From an uncultured Oscillospiraceae bacterium (lineage in GTDB: Bacteria > Bacillota > Clostridia > Oscillospirales > Oscillospiraceae): DNA of 38,034 nucleotides. Every line of letters starts with the position of its first letter. Positions within the stretch are counted from its first letter, which is position 1. Below are positions 6,928 to 14,607 of this stretch, piece after piece. The DNA is taken from the NCBI GenBank assembly GCA_910578505.1, contig CAJTPV010000030.1, forward strand, positions 1 through 38,034. The letters run 5' to 3'. The position numbers were made by a program, and so were the translations under genes. The notes beneath the pieces were generated by a model. It had not been told where the DNA came from, did no database searches, and was given only the letters and a program-made list of their open reading frames with translations.

Positions 6928-6986
6928 GTAATATGTTGATTTGCAGAGTGGGCTAACCGCCGTACAGCAGTGCCCTTCTGTTTTCT

Positions 6987-7015
6987 ATTATATGTATCAA
7001 TCAGCGTTTTGTCAA
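6987..7015 (-). promoter_or_regulatory. Antisense promoter, unit 1
   Basis: On the minus strand TTGACA (7015-7010), 17 bp, TATAAT (6992-6987): a perfect consensus pointing toward the peptide gene. Confidence 0.85.
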
Positions 7016-7051
7016 GTACAGATATTATGACGAAAGGCGGTACAGCGGCAA

Positions 7052-7080
7052 TTGACAAAGAACAGTGCGTGATGTAGAAT
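7052..7080 (+). promoter_or_regulatory. Sense promoter, unit 2
   Basis: TTGACA, 17 bp, TAGAAT; the spacer is altered at two positions relative to unit 1. Confidence 0.85.
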
Positions 7081-7086
7081 AAAAAA

Positions 7087-7105
7087 GCCGTCCAACCTGG
7101 ACGGC
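7087..7105 (-). terminator. Leader hairpin / antisense terminator, unit 2
   Basis: GCCGTCC/GGACGGC with loop AACCT; TTTTTT follows on the minus strand. The terminal pair is G-C where unit 1 has A-T. Confidence 0.7.
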
Positions 7106-7139
7106 CAGAAGAGCGCACTGTTGTATAAAAGGCGGTTGG

Positions 7140-7180
7140 CTCATTTCCCCTGAGCAGATTTCCAAAAGAGGGGAGGTGAG
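7140..7180 (+). promoter_or_regulatory. SD-masking stem, unit 2
   Basis: CTCATTTCCCCT (7140-7151) pairs with AGGGGAGGTGAG (7169-7180): 12 bp, two of them G-U. Confidence 0.65.
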
Positions 7181-7184
7181 ATGC

Positions 7185-7271
7185 ATGTGGAAAGAACGTC
7201 TATGGCGTGTCCTTTTAACGATTGCTTTCGCAGTCTGGACTATGCTGTGTTTGACTACATATGCGTGTTGA
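7185..7271 (+). CDS. 28-residue single-TM peptide, candidate type I toxin, unit 2
   Basis: Same peptide sequence as in unit 1, with the same SD and start context. Confidence 0.65.
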   Translation: MWKERLWRVLLTIAFAVWTMLCLTTYAC

Positions 7272-7299
7272 CCGCTCGGTCGGTACCCAAGCGGTCAAC
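7267..7299 (+). terminator. 3' inverted repeat of unit 2
   Basis: Identical 10-bp stem to unit 1, overlapping the peptide stop codon. Confidence 0.45.
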
Positions 7300-7358
7300 G
7301 TAATATGTTGATTTGCAGAGTGGGCTAACCGCCGTACAGCAGTGCCCTTCTGTTTTCT

Positions 7359-7387
7359 ATTATATGTATCAATCAGCGTTTTGTCAA
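7359..7387 (-). promoter_or_regulatory. Antisense promoter, unit 2
   Basis: TTGACA (7387-7382), 17 bp, TATAAT (7364-7359) on the minus strand. Confidence 0.85.
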
Positions 7388-7423
7388 GTACAGATATTAT
7401 GACGAAAGGCGGTACAGCGGCAA

Positions 7424-7452
7424 TTGACAAAGAACAGTGCGTGATGTAGAAT
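7424..7452 (+). promoter_or_regulatory. Sense promoter, unit 3
   Basis: TTGACA, 17 bp, TAGAAT, as in unit 2. Read-through from here could also enter mreC. Confidence 0.85.
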
Positions 7453-7458
7453 AAAAAA

Positions 7459-7477
7459 GCCGTCCAACCTGGACGGC
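7459..7477 (-). terminator. Leader hairpin / antisense terminator, unit 3
   Basis: Same GCCGTCC/GGACGGC hairpin as unit 2, followed by TTTTTT on the minus strand. Confidence 0.7.
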
Positions 7478-7511
7478 CAGAAGAGCGCACTGTTGTATAA
7501 AAGGCGGTTGG

Positions 7512-7552
7512 CTCATTTCCCCTGAGCAGATTTCCAAAAGAGGGGAGGTGAG
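7512..7552 (+). promoter_or_regulatory. SD-masking stem, unit 3
   Basis: CTCATTTCCCCT (7512-7523) with AGGGGAGGTGAG (7541-7552), as in unit 2. Confidence 0.65.
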
Positions 7553-7556
7553 ATGC

Positions 7557-7643
7557 ATGTGGAAAGAACGTCTATGGCGTGTCCTTTTAACGATTGCTTT
7601 CGCAGTCTGGACTATGCTGTGTTTGACTACATATGCGTGTTGA
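7557..7643 (+). CDS. 28-residue single-TM peptide, candidate type I toxin, unit 3
   Basis: The peptide is unchanged although the sequence just after its stop diverges sharply, which suggests that the coding frame is selected. Confidence 0.65.
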   Translation: MWKERLWRVLLTIAFAVWTMLCLTTYAC

Positions 7644-7671
7644 CCGCCCGGGTGATGGCCGAGCGGTCAAC
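7639..7671 (+). terminator. 3' inverted repeat and terminator of unit 3
   Basis: GTTGACCGC and GCGGTCAAC arms are kept while the loop is replaced. TGTTTTCTGTTG follows, so this copy looks like a genuine sense-strand terminator. Confidence 0.55.
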
Positions 7672-7726
7672 TGTTTTCTGTTGATGTCGTGAGCCAACCG
7701 CCATACAGCAGTGCCCTTCTGTTTTT

Positions 7727-7755
7727 ATTATATGTTCTCACCGGCATTTTGTCAA
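7727..7755 (-). promoter_or_regulatory. Antisense promoter, unit 3
   Basis: TTGACA (7755-7750), 17 bp, TATAAT (7732-7727). The spacer sequence has changed but spacing and both boxes are kept. Confidence 0.85.
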
Positions 7756-7814
7756 GTACCGTATTCAATACCACTCCCGCGACAGCGGATGCGGGAGTAT
7801 AGTGGGGGACCGAT

Positions 7815-8657
7815 ATGAGAAAACGCCCAATCAATAAATTCTGGATCATTCTGCTGGCCATTGCCACGACTGTGGCGGTGCTGCTGAGCGTGATGACCTA
7901 TTTCTCCACCACCTCCGCCGTGATGCCGAATATCGCGGGGATCATCGCGCAGCCCTTCCGGTCCGCCTCCGCCGCCATATCGGAGACCGTGGGGAAGTGG
8001 AACGGCTACCTGACCGGGTACGATGCTCTGAAGGCGGAGAACGAGGCGCTGAAAAAGCGGATCGCGGAGATGGAGGCCGACAACCGGCAGGCCGTGGCGG
8101 ACCGGGAGGAGAACGCCCGTCTGCGGGCCCTGGCCGACCTGCGGGAGCAGCGGCGGGAGCTGAGCTTTGAGTCCGCCAGAATCCTGGTGCAGGACGCCTC
8201 CAACTGGTCCAGCATGCTGACCATCAACAAGGGCACCATGCACGAGATCGAGGTGGGGGACTGCGTGGTGAACGAGGAGGGGGCCCTGATCGGGGTGGTG
8301 ACCGAGGCGGGGCTGACCTGGTCCAACGTGCGCACCATCCTGGACAGCGAGTCGTCCATCGGCGCGCTGGTGTTCCGGAGCGGGGCCAGCGCCGTGGCCC
8401 AGGGGGATTTCTCCCTGATGCGGGAGGGACGGCTGACGCTGACCTATCTGGGTACGGACCCGGACCTGGTGTCCGGCGATCTGATTGTCACCTCCGGACT
8501 GAGAGACTATTACCCCTCCCAGCTGGTCATCGGCTACGTGGAGGAGGTCCGGCCCGGAGACGACGGCATGTCACAAATCGCCGTGGTGCGGCCAGAGGTG
8601 GATATGCATAGTCTCGTACAGGTGTTCGTAGTCAAAGATTTTGATATTGTGGATTGA
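7815..8657 (+). CDS. mreC: Rod shape-determining protein MreC
   Basis: A 280-residue bitopic membrane protein of the elongasome. It has a short basic N-terminus, one TM segment (about 9-29), a coiled coil (KAENEALKKRIAEMEADNRQ, about 76-95) and the periplasm-side beta-barrel pair typical of MreC (LTINKGTMHEIEVGDCVVN, IGVVTEAG, DLIVTSGL). MreC dimers scaffold PBP2 and MreD for lateral wall growth. A hairpin (CTCCCGC 7774-7780 with GCGGGAG 7791-7797) lies just upstream of the SD and could influence initiation. mreB is not adjacent. Confidence 0.95.
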   Translation: MRKRPINKFWIILLAIATTVAVLLSVMTYFSTTSAVMPNIAGIIAQPFRSASAAISETVGKWNGYLTGYDALKAENEALKKRIAEMEADNRQAVADREENARLRALADLREQRRELSFESARILVQDASNWSSMLTINKGTMHEIEVGDCVVNEEGALIGVVTEAGLTWSNVRTILDSESSIGALVFRSGASAVAQGDFSLMREGRLTLTYLGTDPDLVSGDLIVTSGLRDYYPSQLVIGYVEEVRPGDDGMSQIAVVRPEVDMHSLVQVFVVKDFDIVD

Positions 8658-8684
8658 CGAAACAAAAGAGGAGAGTGGAGCGGT

Positions 8685-9197
8685 ATGCCGAAAAGTTATG
8701 TGGCGTTCAAGTGGGCTGTGTACGCCTTTGCCACGCTGCTGTTGTTCGGGCTGCAGTCGGTGGTATTCGACCACATCCGCGTATGGGGGATAACGCCCTT
8801 TTTCTATCCCATGCTGCCCGCGCTGGCGGCCATGTATGAGGGGCAGAAGCGGGGGACGATCTTTGCCCTGTTTCTGGGGATTGTCTGCGATCTGCTGCTG
8901 TACGGCCCCTTTGAGGGGTTCTTTACCATTACGTTTGTGATCCTGGCCCTGCTGTCCGCCGTGGTGGCGGAGAACCTGCGGTCCACCGGGTTCCTGGGCG
9001 GGGTGTTCATTGCCGCGCTGGCCCTGTTTCTGACCGGCGTGATGCGGATAGGTCTGCACGCGCTGACTGCCGGCACCTATTATATCCGGGTCACGGCCTG
9101 GACGGCTGGGGTGGAGGCGTTGATCTCCCTGCCCGCTGTGCTGGCGGTGCTGCCGGTGTACCGGGCCATCCACAAGCGGTGCGCGGTGGATTATTGA
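8685..9197 (+). CDS. mreD: Rod shape-determining protein MreD
   Basis: A 170-residue integral membrane protein with about five TM segments, in canonical order between mreC and the PBP2 gene. Length and hydrophobicity fit MreD, and FFYPMLPALAAMYEGQKRG with GIVCDLLLYGPFEG is characteristic of clostridial members. It partners MreC in the elongasome. The ATG has GAGGAG upstream. Confidence 0.9.
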   Translation: MPKSYVAFKWAVYAFATLLLFGLQSVVFDHIRVWGITPFFYPMLPALAAMYEGQKRGTIFALFLGIVCDLLLYGPFEGFFTITFVILALLSAVVAENLRSTGFLGGVFIAALALFLTGVMRIGLHALTAGTYYIRVTAWTAGVEALISLPAVLAVLPVYRAIHKRCAVDY

Positions 9198-9228
9198 TAC
9201 TGTCTTTTACGCAGGAAAGGAGCGTTTT

Positions 9229-11439
9229 ATGGAGGATAACCGGCGTTTCAGGTTTCGGTCCAATATTATCTTGACCATCTTTTCGGTCTGCCTCATCGGC
9301 TTCGTGTTTCTGCTGCACAACGCGCAGATTGTCAACGGCAGCACCTATCTGGCCCAGTCCAACATCCAGCGGACCACGTCGAAGACCATTGTCAGCTCCC
9401 GCGGCATCATCACGGACCGCAACGGCAAGGTGTTGGTCAGCAACAAGGAGGTCTACACCATCACCTTTGACCCCAAGGCGGTGCCGGTGGACACGGAGCT
9501 GGTTCCGGACGACGCGGCGCTGAGCAAGAAGCGCAGCGTAGCCCTGGCGGTGTACCGGCTGATCGCGCTGTGCCGGGAGCAGGGGGTGGAGTGGAACGAC
9601 GGCCTGCCCGTTACCAGGACCACGCCCTTTGGCTACACCATGGCCAACACCAGCAGCACCCAGCGCAGCCGCCTGCAGCACTATCTGGAGGACCGCGAGT
9701 GGTCGGAGACGGTCCTGACGGAGAACACGGCTTTTCCGCTGATGAGCAAGGCGCTGCAGGAGGAGCTGGGGACCGCCGCAGAGCCGCTGTCGGCCAACAA
9801 GCTGATGGAGCTGATGCGGGAGGACTTCGGCATACCGGAGGATATGTCCAACGAGGACGCGCGGCTGGTGGCGGGGGTGCTGTACGAGCTGGCCCTGCGG
9901 AGCCTGACGGAGAACACCGTCAATGTCCAGTACGTGTTTGCGGAGGACATCTCCGTGGAGATGATCTCCATCCTCACGGACGGCCAATTTGACGGCGTTG
10001 TCATCAGCAGCAAGTCGGAGCGGCAGTACAACACGGACTACGCTGCCCATATCCTGGGCCGGGTGGGGGATATTGCCACCAAGGAGGAGCGGGCGGCGCT
10101 GAACGAGCCGTACAATACGGCCAAGGAGGCCGGGGAGGACGTGACCGGGCTGCACTTCTACCAGTGGGACGACAAGGTGGGCAAGGACGGCGTGGAGAAA
10201 GCCTTTGAGACGTACCTCTGCGGCCTGGACGGCAAGCAGCTGATCACCACGGACCGGGAGGGGAAGGTCACCAACGAGATCTACTCGGTGGAGCCCAAGC
10301 CGGGCGGGACGGTGGCGCTGACCATTGACATCGACTTCCAGGCCAAGGTGGAGGCGGCCCTGGCGGAGACGGTGAACCGGATGAACGAGAGCAAGAACAT
10401 CCCGGAGCGGGGCGGCGCGGCGGCGGTGGTGAGCGTGGCGGACAGCAGCGTGCTGGCGCTGGCGACTTATCCCACCTACAGCCAGCGGACGTACCGGGAG
10501 GATCTGGAGGAGCTGTCCAACAATCCGGCTCGTCCCTTTGTGAACCGGGCGCTGGCGGGGGCCTATACGCCGGGCTCCACGCTGAAGCCCTGTACCGCCG
10601 TGGCGGCGCTGGAAACCGGGGTCATCACGCCCACTTCCACGATCCTGACCAAGGGGCGGTACACCTACTACAGAGACTATCAGCCAGCCTGCTGGCTTTA
10701 CAATCAGGGCGGCGGCAGTCACGGGCGGATCAACGTCTCCCAGGGGTTATACCACAGCTGCAACTACTTTTTCTACGAGGTAGGCCGGCTGATGGGCATT
10801 GAGAAGCTGGATGAATTCATGACGGATTTCGGCCTGGGGCAGCCCACGGGCATTGAACTGTGGGAGAGCACGGGGACCATGGCGGGGCCCGCCTACTCGG
10901 AGTCCCAGGGGCAGACCTGGGTGCCGGGCAACACCATCCAGGCGGCCATTGGACAGAGCGACAACACCTTCACGCCGCTGCAATTGGCCAACTATATTGC
11001 CACGCTGGTCCGGGGCGGGGAGCGGTACAGCGCCCATCTGCTCAAGGACATCATGGCCTACGACGGCAGCGAGCTGCTGTACAGCCATGAGCCGGAGCTG
11101 CTGGACACGGTGCCCATATCCGCGTCCACCCTGGCGGCTGTGAAGAAGGGCATGGGCGATCTGGTGTCGAAGGGCAGCGTCTCCCGCTATTTCAAGGACT
11201 GCGTTGTCACCGCCGGGGCCAAGACCGGCAGCGCCCAGCTGGGTAACGCCCAGACCGACGGTGTGTTTGTCTGCTTTGCCCCCTTTGAGAATCCGGAAAT
11301 CGCGGTGGCGGTGGTCATTGAGAAGGGCAACAGCGGCTCCGCCGTGGCCTCCACCGCGGTGGAGATTCTGAACGCCTACTTCTCCGACGACACCGCCGTC
11401 GGCGCGGCTCTGGTGCCGGAGGGCGTTCTGCTCCCCTGA
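9229..11439 (+). CDS. mrdA: Penicillin-binding protein 2 (class B transpeptidase)
   Basis: A 736-residue class B PBP with an N-terminal TM anchor (about 13-29), a pedestal beginning SSRGIITDRNGKVLVSN, and a transpeptidase domain with the three active-site motifs STLK (Ser450, Lys453), SCN (510-512) and KTG (665-667). It cross-links peptidoglycan outside the membrane during elongation with MreC and MreD, encoded just upstream. AAAGGAG precedes the ATG. The mrdA symbol follows the mreCD context; a SpoVD-like member would usually carry a PASTA domain, which is absent. Confidence 0.92.
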   Translation: MEDNRRFRFRSNIILTIFSVCLIGFVFLLHNAQIVNGSTYLAQSNIQRTTSKTIVSSRGIITDRNGKVLVSNKEVYTITFDPKAVPVDTELVPDDAALSKKRSVALAVYRLIALCREQGVEWNDGLPVTRTTPFGYTMANTSSTQRSRLQHYLEDREWSETVLTENTAFPLMSKALQEELGTAAEPLSANKLMELMREDFGIPEDMSNEDARLVAGVLYELALRSLTENTVNVQYVFAEDISVEMISILTDGQFDGVVISSKSERQYNTDYAAHILGRVGDIATKEERAALNEPYNTAKEAGEDVTGLHFYQWDDKVGKDGVEKAFETYLCGLDGKQLITTDREGKVTNEIYSVEPKPGGTVALTIDIDFQAKVEAALAETVNRMNESKNIPERGGAAAVVSVADSSVLALATYPTYSQRTYREDLEELSNNPARPFVNRALAGAYTPGSTLKPCTAVAALETGVITPTSTILTKGRYTYYRDYQPACWLYNQGGGSHGRINVSQGLYHSCNYFFYEVGRLMGIEKLDEFMTDFGLGQPTGIELWESTGTMAGPAYSESQGQTWVPGNTIQAAIGQSDNTFTPLQLANYIATLVRGGERYSAHLLKDIMAYDGSELLYSHEPELLDTVPISASTLAAVKKGMGDLVSKGSVSRYFKDCVVTAGAKTGSAQLGNAQTDGVFVCFAPFENPEIAVAVVIEKGNSGSAVASTAVEILNAYFSDDTAVGAALVPEGVLLP

Positions 11440-11529
11440 TGAGCTGATAAACTGTGGAACAGCCTGGAGTGTTTCACGGTCCTGCCGGACGGGCAATGCG
11501 CTAGGCGTCGTATCCAGTAGGGTTCAGCA

Positions 11530-11545
11530 TGTTTCACGTGAAACA
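11530..11545. other. parS centromere site 1
   Basis: TGTTTCACGTGAAACA, a perfect 16-bp palindrome identical to the canonical Firmicute parS, in the intergenic region before the GH13 gene. Confidence 0.95.
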
Positions 11546-11579
11546 TTCCAGGTAAAATCATTGAGGAGATACAACTGCT

Positions 11580-13466
11580 ATGGACCACACTGTTTTCAAT
11601 TCCCGCAGCCTGCACTGCAAGGCCCCCTATGGGGCCGTGCCTTGTCATACGAAAATTTCCGTCGTCCTCCGCCCGTTGATCGCGGAGGACTTTTTGTCTT
11701 GCGGGCTGGTGCTGCTGCAGGAGTTTGCCGGGATCGAGGAGGAAATCCCCCTCTCCTGCGCCGGGACGGAGGCGGACAGGACGGTATTTGCCGGGACGTT
11801 TTCGGCTCCCGATGAGCCGGAGCTGTGCTGGTATTATTTCCACCTGGTGCGGGAGAACGGCCAGAATGTGTATCTGGGGAAAAACGGGTATGTTCTGGAG
11901 GAGGGCCAGGAGCAGCCGGTCCCCTGGCAGCAGACCGTCTATGACGGCTCGGCGCATACGCCGGATTGGTTCGGACAGGGCGTGACGTACCAGATTTTTC
12001 CCGACCGGTTCTGCCGGGGGGAGACGGCTGGGCCGCCGGACCCCGCCGGGATGCTGGGGGACCGCCTGGTCCATCAGGACTGGGGGGAGCTGATGGAGCT
12101 GCCGGAGGAGCAGATGCCCTATGCCAACCGGGATTTCTTTGGCGGGACCCTGCGGGGGATCGAGGAGAAGCTGGAGTATCTGCGGAGCCTCCATGTGACG
12201 ACGGTTTACCTCTGTCCGATCTTTGAGGCGGACAGCAACCACCGGTATAATACCGGGGATTATGAGAAGGTGGACCCCATGCTGGGTACAGAGGAGGATT
12301 TCCGCCGGCTGTGCCGGAGGGCCAGGGCGCTGGGGATGCATGTGATGCTGGACGGTGTGTTCAACCATACCGGCAGCAACAGCCGGTATTTTAATGACCA
12401 GGGGGCCTATCCCGGCCTGGGCGCGGCCCAGAGCCAGGACAGCCCGTATTTTCCCTGGTATACGTTTCAGGAGTGGCCGGGGCGCTATGAGAGCTGGTGG
12501 GGCATCGGGAGTCTTCCGGCGGTCAGAGAGATGCACCCGGCGTATGTCGAGTATATTATTGAGGGTAAGGAGTCTGTTATCCGGCGCTGGCTCCGGGCGG
12601 GCGCCGATGCGTGGCGGCTGGATGTGGCGGACGAGCTGCCGGACGTGTTTATTGAGAAGATCCGCGCGGTGATGGCGGACGAGAAGCCGGACAGCTTTTT
12701 GCTGGGCGAGGTGTGGGAGGACGGCAGCAACAAGATTGCCTATGACCAGCGGCGGCGGTATCTGCTGGGCCGGGAGACCCATGGGTTGATGAATTATCCC
12801 TTTCGGGTGAGTGCGCTGAAGTATCTGCAGGGCGGCGACGCGGCGGAGTTTCAGGAGGTCATGGAGCAGATTCGGGAGCACTATCCCCCCGCGGCGTTTT
12901 ACAGCGCGATGAATATGCTGGGCACCCATGACACCCCCCGCGCGCTGACCATGCTGGGCGGTCCGGTGGAGCAGCCCGGCTCCCGGCGGAAGCGGCTGGC
13001 GTACCGGCTGACGAAGGAGGAGTACCAGCGGGGGCGCAAGCTGCTGATGACCGGAGCGGTCCTGCTGTATGCGTTTCCCGGTTCCCCCACGGTGTTTTAC
13101 GGCGACGAGGCCGGCATGCAGGGGTATGAGGACCCTATGAACCGCGGGACGTACCCCTGGGGCCATGCGGACGAGGTGCTGCTCAAGCGGTATCAGCTGT
13201 TAGGGCAGCTGCGCCAGCGCCGTCCCTCTTTACGTGTGGGCAGCTTCCGCTGGATTCATGCGTCGGGCCATATACTGGCATTTGCCCGGGAGTGGAGGAA
13301 CGAGATCACCATTGCAGTTATGAATGTGGGCTACGAGCCGGATTCCCTGCTGTTGGACTGGCCTGGCCGTCAAGCATCCGACGCCTTGGAAGGTTACCGC
13401 TTTATCGCTGTGGATGGGAAGCTGAATATCTATCTGCCGCCCCAGACCGCGATGCTGCTGGTCTAG
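11580..13466 (+). CDS. GH13 alpha-amylase family glycoside hydrolase
   Basis: A 628-residue protein with an N-terminal beta-sandwich region (about 1-125, neopullulanase or cyclomaltodextrinase-like) and a catalytic barrel starting at GVTYQIFPDRFCRG. The conserved GH13 regions are present: DGVFNHTG (258-265), WRLDVADE with nucleophile Asp348, LLGEVWED with acid/base Glu377, and GTHDTPR with Asp451. It has no signal peptide, so it should act on maltodextrins or cyclodextrins in the cytoplasm. GAGGAG precedes the ATG. It lies alone between parS1 and the hydrolase gene. Confidence 0.9.
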   Translation: MDHTVFNSRSLHCKAPYGAVPCHTKISVVLRPLIAEDFLSCGLVLLQEFAGIEEEIPLSCAGTEADRTVFAGTFSAPDEPELCWYYFHLVRENGQNVYLGKNGYVLEEGQEQPVPWQQTVYDGSAHTPDWFGQGVTYQIFPDRFCRGETAGPPDPAGMLGDRLVHQDWGELMELPEEQMPYANRDFFGGTLRGIEEKLEYLRSLHVTTVYLCPIFEADSNHRYNTGDYEKVDPMLGTEEDFRRLCRRARALGMHVMLDGVFNHTGSNSRYFNDQGAYPGLGAAQSQDSPYFPWYTFQEWPGRYESWWGIGSLPAVREMHPAYVEYIIEGKESVIRRWLRAGADAWRLDVADELPDVFIEKIRAVMADEKPDSFLLGEVWEDGSNKIAYDQRRRYLLGRETHGLMNYPFRVSALKYLQGGDAAEFQEVMEQIREHYPPAAFYSAMNMLGTHDTPRALTMLGGPVEQPGSRRKRLAYRLTKEEYQRGRKLLMTGAVLLYAFPGSPTVFYGDEAGMQGYEDPMNRGTYPWGHADEVLLKRYQLLGQLRQRRPSLRVGSFRWIHASGHILAFAREWRNEITIAVMNVGYEPDSLLLDWPGRQASDALEGYRFIAVDGKLNIYLPPQTAMLLV

Positions 13467-13472
13467 CGGTGA

Positions 13473-13517
13473 CATACTTTTTCTTGAAAGAAAAAGTATC
13501 AAAAAGAACTTTTAATG
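13473..13517 (+). repeat. Dispersed palindromic repeat, copy 1
   Basis: A 45-bp sequence whose first part is a 12-bp inverted repeat (ATACTTTTTCTT, AAGAAAAAGTAT) followed by CAAAAAGAACTTTTAATG. The exact reverse complement lies at 15424-15468. Confidence 0.85.
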
Positions 13518-13597
13518 TTTGGGTTTATTCTGAACAAATTTATAGATTTCCGCTTAGGAAAGAATGCGGACGAGGTATTGAGAGGAGCTGTTTACCA

Positions 13598-14416
13598 ATG
13601 CGTATTGTGGAAAAGGTTCTGCATACTGTGGATGGCGATATCCATTACTGGACCTGTTTTGTGGAGGAGAGCCGCCCCTGGCTGGTATTTCTGCCGGGAT
13701 TGACGGCGGACCGCCACCTCTTCGACCGGCAGATGGTGGAGTTGGGGAAAAAGTATAACTGTCTGGTCTGGGACGCGCCGGGCCATGGACGCTCCCGCCC
13801 CTTTGCGCTGCGCTTCTCCATGGACGATCTGGCGGAGTACCTGTTCCAGATCCTGTGGGCGGAACGGATCGAGAAGCCCATCCTGGTGGGCCAGTCCATG
13901 GGCGGCTTCCTTTCCCAGGTCTATCTGGAGCTGCATCCCGGCGGAGCAGCCGGATTCGTGTCCATCGACTCCGCGCCCATGGGCCGGAAGTACTATACAA
14001 AGGCGGAGCTGCTGCTCCTGCACCACACGGAGGGGATGTATCTGTCCATCCCCTGGGAGCTTCTGATCCAGTGGGGCGCTTACGGCACGGCGGCTACCGA
14101 ATATGGCCGGAGCGTCATGCGGTGGATGATGCGGCAGTATGAGCAGAAGGAGTACTGCGCCCTGGCCGCCCACGGATACCGGATCGTTGCCGATGCCGTG
14201 GAGACAGGGCGGCGCTATGAGATGCGGTGCCCGGTCCTGCTGCTGTGCGGGGCCAAGGACGCCGCCGGGTCCGGCAGGCGGTATAATCGCAGCTGGTCCA
14301 GAGAGACCGGGTATAACCTGGTCTGGGTGCCGGGGGCCGGACATAATGCCAACTGCGACCAGCCGGACTTTGTGAATGGAAAAATCGAGCAGTTTATCCG
14401 GTTTTTGCCAGTGTAG
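13598..14416 (+). CDS. Alpha/beta-fold hydrolase
   Basis: A 272-residue alpha/beta hydrolase. FLPGLTADRHLF holds the oxyanion region, WDAPGHGRSRP is typical, GQSMGG carries the nucleophilic Ser (about 102), CGAKDAAG the probable acid and GAGHNANCDQP the catalytic His near the C-terminus. The closest general class is the BioH/menaquinone/lactone-esterase type; the substrate cannot be named. A longer frame begins inside the GH13 gene, but AGAGGAGC before the ATG at 13598 decides the start. Confidence 0.85.
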   Translation: MRIVEKVLHTVDGDIHYWTCFVEESRPWLVFLPGLTADRHLFDRQMVELGKKYNCLVWDAPGHGRSRPFALRFSMDDLAEYLFQILWAERIEKPILVGQSMGGFLSQVYLELHPGGAAGFVSIDSAPMGRKYYTKAELLLLHHTEGMYLSIPWELLIQWGAYGTAATEYGRSVMRWMMRQYEQKEYCALAAHGYRIVADAVETGRRYEMRCPVLLLCGAKDAAGSGRRYNRSWSRETGYNLVWVPGAGHNANCDQPDFVNGKIEQFIRFLPV

Positions 14417-14445
14417 AGACGGGTAAACACCGGTCGGACGGGGCA

Positions 14446-14461
14446 TGTTTCACGTGAAACA
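14446..14461. other. parS centromere site 2
   Basis: TGTTTCACGTGAAACA, perfect, extended to a 20-bp palindrome by flanking CA and TG. It lies about 150 bp upstream of parA. Confidence 0.95.
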
Positions 14462-14525
14462 TGCCCCTGTTACTATTTTGTTGCAGCTGTTCAAGAATTA
14501 TTTATACTTTTTTTGAAATTGCCTG

Positions 14526-14553
14526 TTGAAAACTTCTGGTTTTGTGTTATACT
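14526..14553 (+). promoter_or_regulatory. Promoter for parA
   Basis: TTGAAA, 16 bp, TATACT, between parS2 and the parA start. Confidence 0.6.
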
Positions 14554-14607
14554 ACATTCTATACAAAGAAAATTGGGGTGAACTACCCCTTTCCCGGAGG
14601 TGTCCCC

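Larger units (their letters stand above)
6709..6980 (-). ncRNA. Predicted antisense RNA, unit 1
   Basis: Transcription from the minus-strand promoter at 7015-6987 would start near 6980, run back across the whole peptide ORF, SD and leader, and stop at the hairpin 6733-6715, which on this strand is followed by seven Ts. The product of about 270 nt would be complementary to essentially all of the sense mRNA. Its first 30 nt resemble the sense leader (CAGAAG, GCACTG, GGCGGTTAG), so the unit has an inverted-repeat structure. Prediction only. Confidence 0.6.
7081..7352 (-). ncRNA. Predicted antisense RNA, unit 2
   Basis: From the promoter at 7387-7359 to the terminator hairpin at 7105-7087. Outside the leader it is identical to the unit 1 antisense RNA, so units 1 and 2 should cross-regulate each other. 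Confidence 0.6.
7453..7720 (-). ncRNA. Predicted antisense RNA, unit 3
   Basis: From the promoter at 7755-7727 to the hairpin at 7477-7459. Its 5' part differs from units 1 and 2 in the hairpin loop and following sequence, so its initial contact with sense RNA may be unit-specific. Confidence 0.6.
6680..7755 (+). repeat. Three tandem 372-bp units: candidate type I toxin-antitoxin array
   Basis: The forward -35 boxes are at 6680, 7052 and 7424, exactly 372 bp apart, as are the peptide starts (6813, 7185, 7557). Units 1 and 2 are nearly identical apart from leader changes; unit 3 matches unit 2 up to about 7646 and then diverges. Every unit keeps a consensus sense promoter, leader hairpin, SD-masking stem, 28-codon hydrophobic ORF, a 9-10-bp inverted repeat at the ORF end and a consensus convergent promoter. 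It sits between maf and mreC in the core genome. Confidence 0.85.

Noticed and set aside
6809..6931. 40-codon ORF from the first ATG in each array unit
   Set aside because: The SD is too close to this ATG, the peptide has no TM or family features, and unit 3 changes its C-terminal part while the 28-codon frame is unchanged.
6843..7490. Two identical 91-codon minus-strand ORFs (6843-7118, 7215-7490) over the tandem array
   Set aside because: They cross both promoters, the terminator hairpin and the SD stem, have no SD, and are identical only because the DNA is repeated; unit 3 does not keep the frame.
6680..7755. CRISPR array or MITE explanation for the 372-bp tandem repeat
   Set aside because: The repeats are far too long and directly adjacent, with no spacers, so it is not CRISPR. 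No target duplication or transposase-type ends were seen, so a MITE is possible only as a remote origin.
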